Position numbers and translations under genes: made by a program
Origin: Bacillota bacterium
Lineage (GTDB): Bacteria; Bacillota_I; Bacilli_A; Erysipelotrichales; Erysipelotrichaceae
Direction of reading: 5' to 3'
Assembly (NCBI GenBank): GCA_023426935.1
Contig: JAEZBR010000040.1
Location: 1 to 23,443, forward strand
DNA: 23,443 bases
In this document: piece after piece, positions 22,453 to 23,443 of the stretch
Numbering within the stretch: the first letter of the stretch is position 1
Layout: each line of letters starts with the position of its first letter
The notes under the pieces: model-generated
What the model was told of the DNA's origin: nothing
Databases searched by the model: none
Seen by the model: the letters and a program-made list of their open reading frames with translations, nothing else

Positions 22453-22464
22453 CGGAGAGTTTTT
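22441..22464 (+). terminator. Terminator-like hairpin at the end of the RNase J gene
   Basis: A 9-bp stem AAACTCTCC/GGAGAGTTT (22441-22449 with 22454-22462), four-base loop that includes the first bases of the TAA stop, and T-run to 22464. The next ribosome site begins only seven bases later, so downstream expression would rely on readthrough. Confidence 0.8.
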
Positions 22465-22483
22465 GTCTTAAGAAAGGAGTACC

Positions 22484-23314
22484 ATGCTCAAGAAACGCTG
22501 GTTTATGGTTTTGTTGGCAACGATTTTAGTCTTGGCCGGTGCGATAGGTGTCGACGCTTATTTCTTTGCGACTAAACGAATCAGCGTAAACTACCAAACC
22601 CTTTCCAGCTCGAAGATACCCGAAGATCTTTCCGGCATGGGAATCGCGGTTTTTGGGGATTTGGAATATGGTGAATATCTTGATCAAAACCGCTTAAAGA
22701 CCATCGTCGACAAAATTAATTCCCTAGATCCCGACACAATCATTTTCTTAGGTGATTTATTCAATCAGAATTATATTCCTAGTATCGACGAAATCACCGT
22801 CGTCACTAATTTACTTTCGACTCTAAAGGCCGATGAAGGAAAGTTCGCAATTTTAGGTGACTTCGATAATGCTGACACCGTAACCCCAATCTTAACTAGT
22901 GCCGGCTTTGAGATTATCAGTGACAAAGTCATACACTTACATCATGGGACTTCAGCCTATGTCGATCTAGTCGGTCTAAATAATACGATTACCAGCAGTA
23001 ATGACCTCGATACTTTATTCAAAGATATTCAGACGGATATCTATAATATCGCGATTTGCCATAACCCGGAAATCGTCAATAGTTTACCTTTAAATACGAC
23101 CGATGTTCTCTTCGCAGCCCATTCACACGGCTATGAGATTACGATTCCTCTTTACGGTGCTTATTCAAACTACACCGGGATGGATAATATGGGGCCAGGC
23201 AAACACTTGCGAAACGGAACCGAAGTCTATGTCACTAACGGACTAGGAACCGTCAAGTCAAATCTGCGGCTATTCTGTGATCCGGAAATAATCTTATTCC
23301 GCCTGAAACATTAA
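22484..23314 (+). CDS. Membrane-anchored metallophosphoesterase-like protein with altered motifs
   Basis: A 276-residue protein with an N-terminal signal anchor (about 5-28) and the outline of a calcineurin-type phosphoesterase of the YkuE kind. Metal motifs are partly changed: the first is FGDLEYG (59-61, Glu where D-x-H is usual), the second is LGDLFN (90-91, normal), the third is GDFDN (125-129, where GNHD is usual), and the last two are CHNPE (H193) and AHSHG (H213, H215). The C-terminal VTNGLGTV-NLR-PEI segment matches the family. It may bind metal differently, have changed chemistry, or be inactive. AAAGGAG lies before the ATG. Confidence 0.75.
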   Translation: MLKKRWFMVLLATILVLAGAIGVDAYFFATKRISVNYQTLSSSKIPEDLSGMGIAVFGDLEYGEYLDQNRLKTIVDKINSLDPDTIIFLGDLFNQNYIPSIDEITVVTNLLSTLKADEGKFAILGDFDNADTVTPILTSAGFEIISDKVIHLHHGTSAYVDLVGLNNTITSSNDLDTLFKDIQTDIYNIAICHNPEIVNSLPLNTTDVLFAAHSHGYEITIPLYGAYSNYTGMDNMGPGKHLRNGTEVYVTNGLGTVKSNLRLFCDPEIILFRLKH

Positions 23315-23317
23315 ACG

Positions 23318-23370
23318 GGGCTGTAAAGAAACCTAAGAGAATATCGAGGGCTTAGTTTACAGCCCTTTTT
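23318..23370 (+). terminator. Intrinsic terminator after the phosphoesterase-like gene
   Basis: A 10-bp stem GGGCTGTAAA/TTTACAGCCC (23318-23327 with 23356-23365), a nested small CTAAG/CTTAG stem in the loop, then five T. Confidence 0.85.
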
Positions 23371-23375
23371 ATATA

Positions 23376-23411
23376 AAAACGGCTCGGGGAATCTAACCTG
23401 GAGCCGTTTTT
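23376..23411 (+). terminator. Second tandem terminator
   Basis: A 10-bp stem AAAACGGCTC/GAGCCGTTTT (23376-23385 with 23401-23410) with a 15-base loop and a short T-run. It starts just after the first terminator, giving a two-step stop before the next gene. It could also be an attenuator. Confidence 0.75.
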
Positions 23412-23434
23412 GGTAAAATAGTCTTGTTAGGAGA
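23411..23434 (+). promoter_or_regulatory. Extended -10 and ribosome site of a gene beyond the right edge
   Basis: TGGTAAAAT (23411-23419) is an extended -10 type element, and TTAGGAG ending at 23433 is a good ribosome site. The start codon would lie just outside the window. Confidence 0.4.
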
Positions 23435-23443
23435 CCTTTTACT

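Overview
The window is chromosomal DNA from a low-to-mid GC member of the Bacillota (Firmicutes). The evidence is an hrcA-grpE-dnaK-dnaJ operon under CIRCE control, RNase J, sigma-A promoters with extended -10 elements, strong AGGAGG ribosome sites, an ECF-type transporter subunit and a sortase-style surface protein tail. Erysipelotrichia is my best guess from overall protein flavour, but the sequence does not prove it. No rRNA, tRNA, CRISPR array, transposase or phage gene was seen.

Layout, left to right. (1) 1-151 is a gene-free edge with several inverted repeats. (2) 152-3379 (minus) holds an ECF S-component-like membrane protein followed by a split MacAB-like exporter (adaptor, ATPase, permease), apparently one operon read from an extended -10 promoter near 3350. 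(3) 3384-7031 (minus) holds an HD-domain hydrolase, a LUD-domain protein, and an OmpR-type response regulator with its sensor kinase, closed by a strong terminator at 3380-3413. (4) 7038-14371 (minus) is the heat-shock operon hrcA-grpE-dnaK-dnaJ-clpB. Its promoter has a consensus TTGACA-N17-TATACT core, one near-consensus CIRCE over the -35 and a second degenerate CIRCE at the transcription start. (5) 14407-16801 contains a broken surface-protein gene (signal peptide, beta-helix-like repeats, C-terminal membrane anchor), interrupted by a one-base frameshift and an in-frame TGA. (6) 16758-19921 (minus) is the tightly overlapping operon ftsW/rodA-like, rsmD, coaD and a ferritin-like/VIT fusion (MbfA-like). 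(7) 19959-23314 (plus) carries def, RNase J and a divergent membrane-anchored metallophosphoesterase-like protein, followed by two tandem terminators and the promoter and ribosome site of a gene starting beyond the right edge.

Together the genes are mostly housekeeping: protein folding and disaggregation, N-terminal deformylation, RNA decay, septal or elongation wall synthesis, CoA synthesis and rRNA methylation. Accessory functions are export, two-component sensing, metal handling and a surface protein. I did not find a convincing wholly new system. The most interesting points are the doubly broken, compositionally mosaic surface gene, the two-CIRCE heat-shock promoter with clpB inside the HrcA operon, the metallophosphoesterase with altered metal-binding motifs, and the iron-handling fusion embedded in a core operon.
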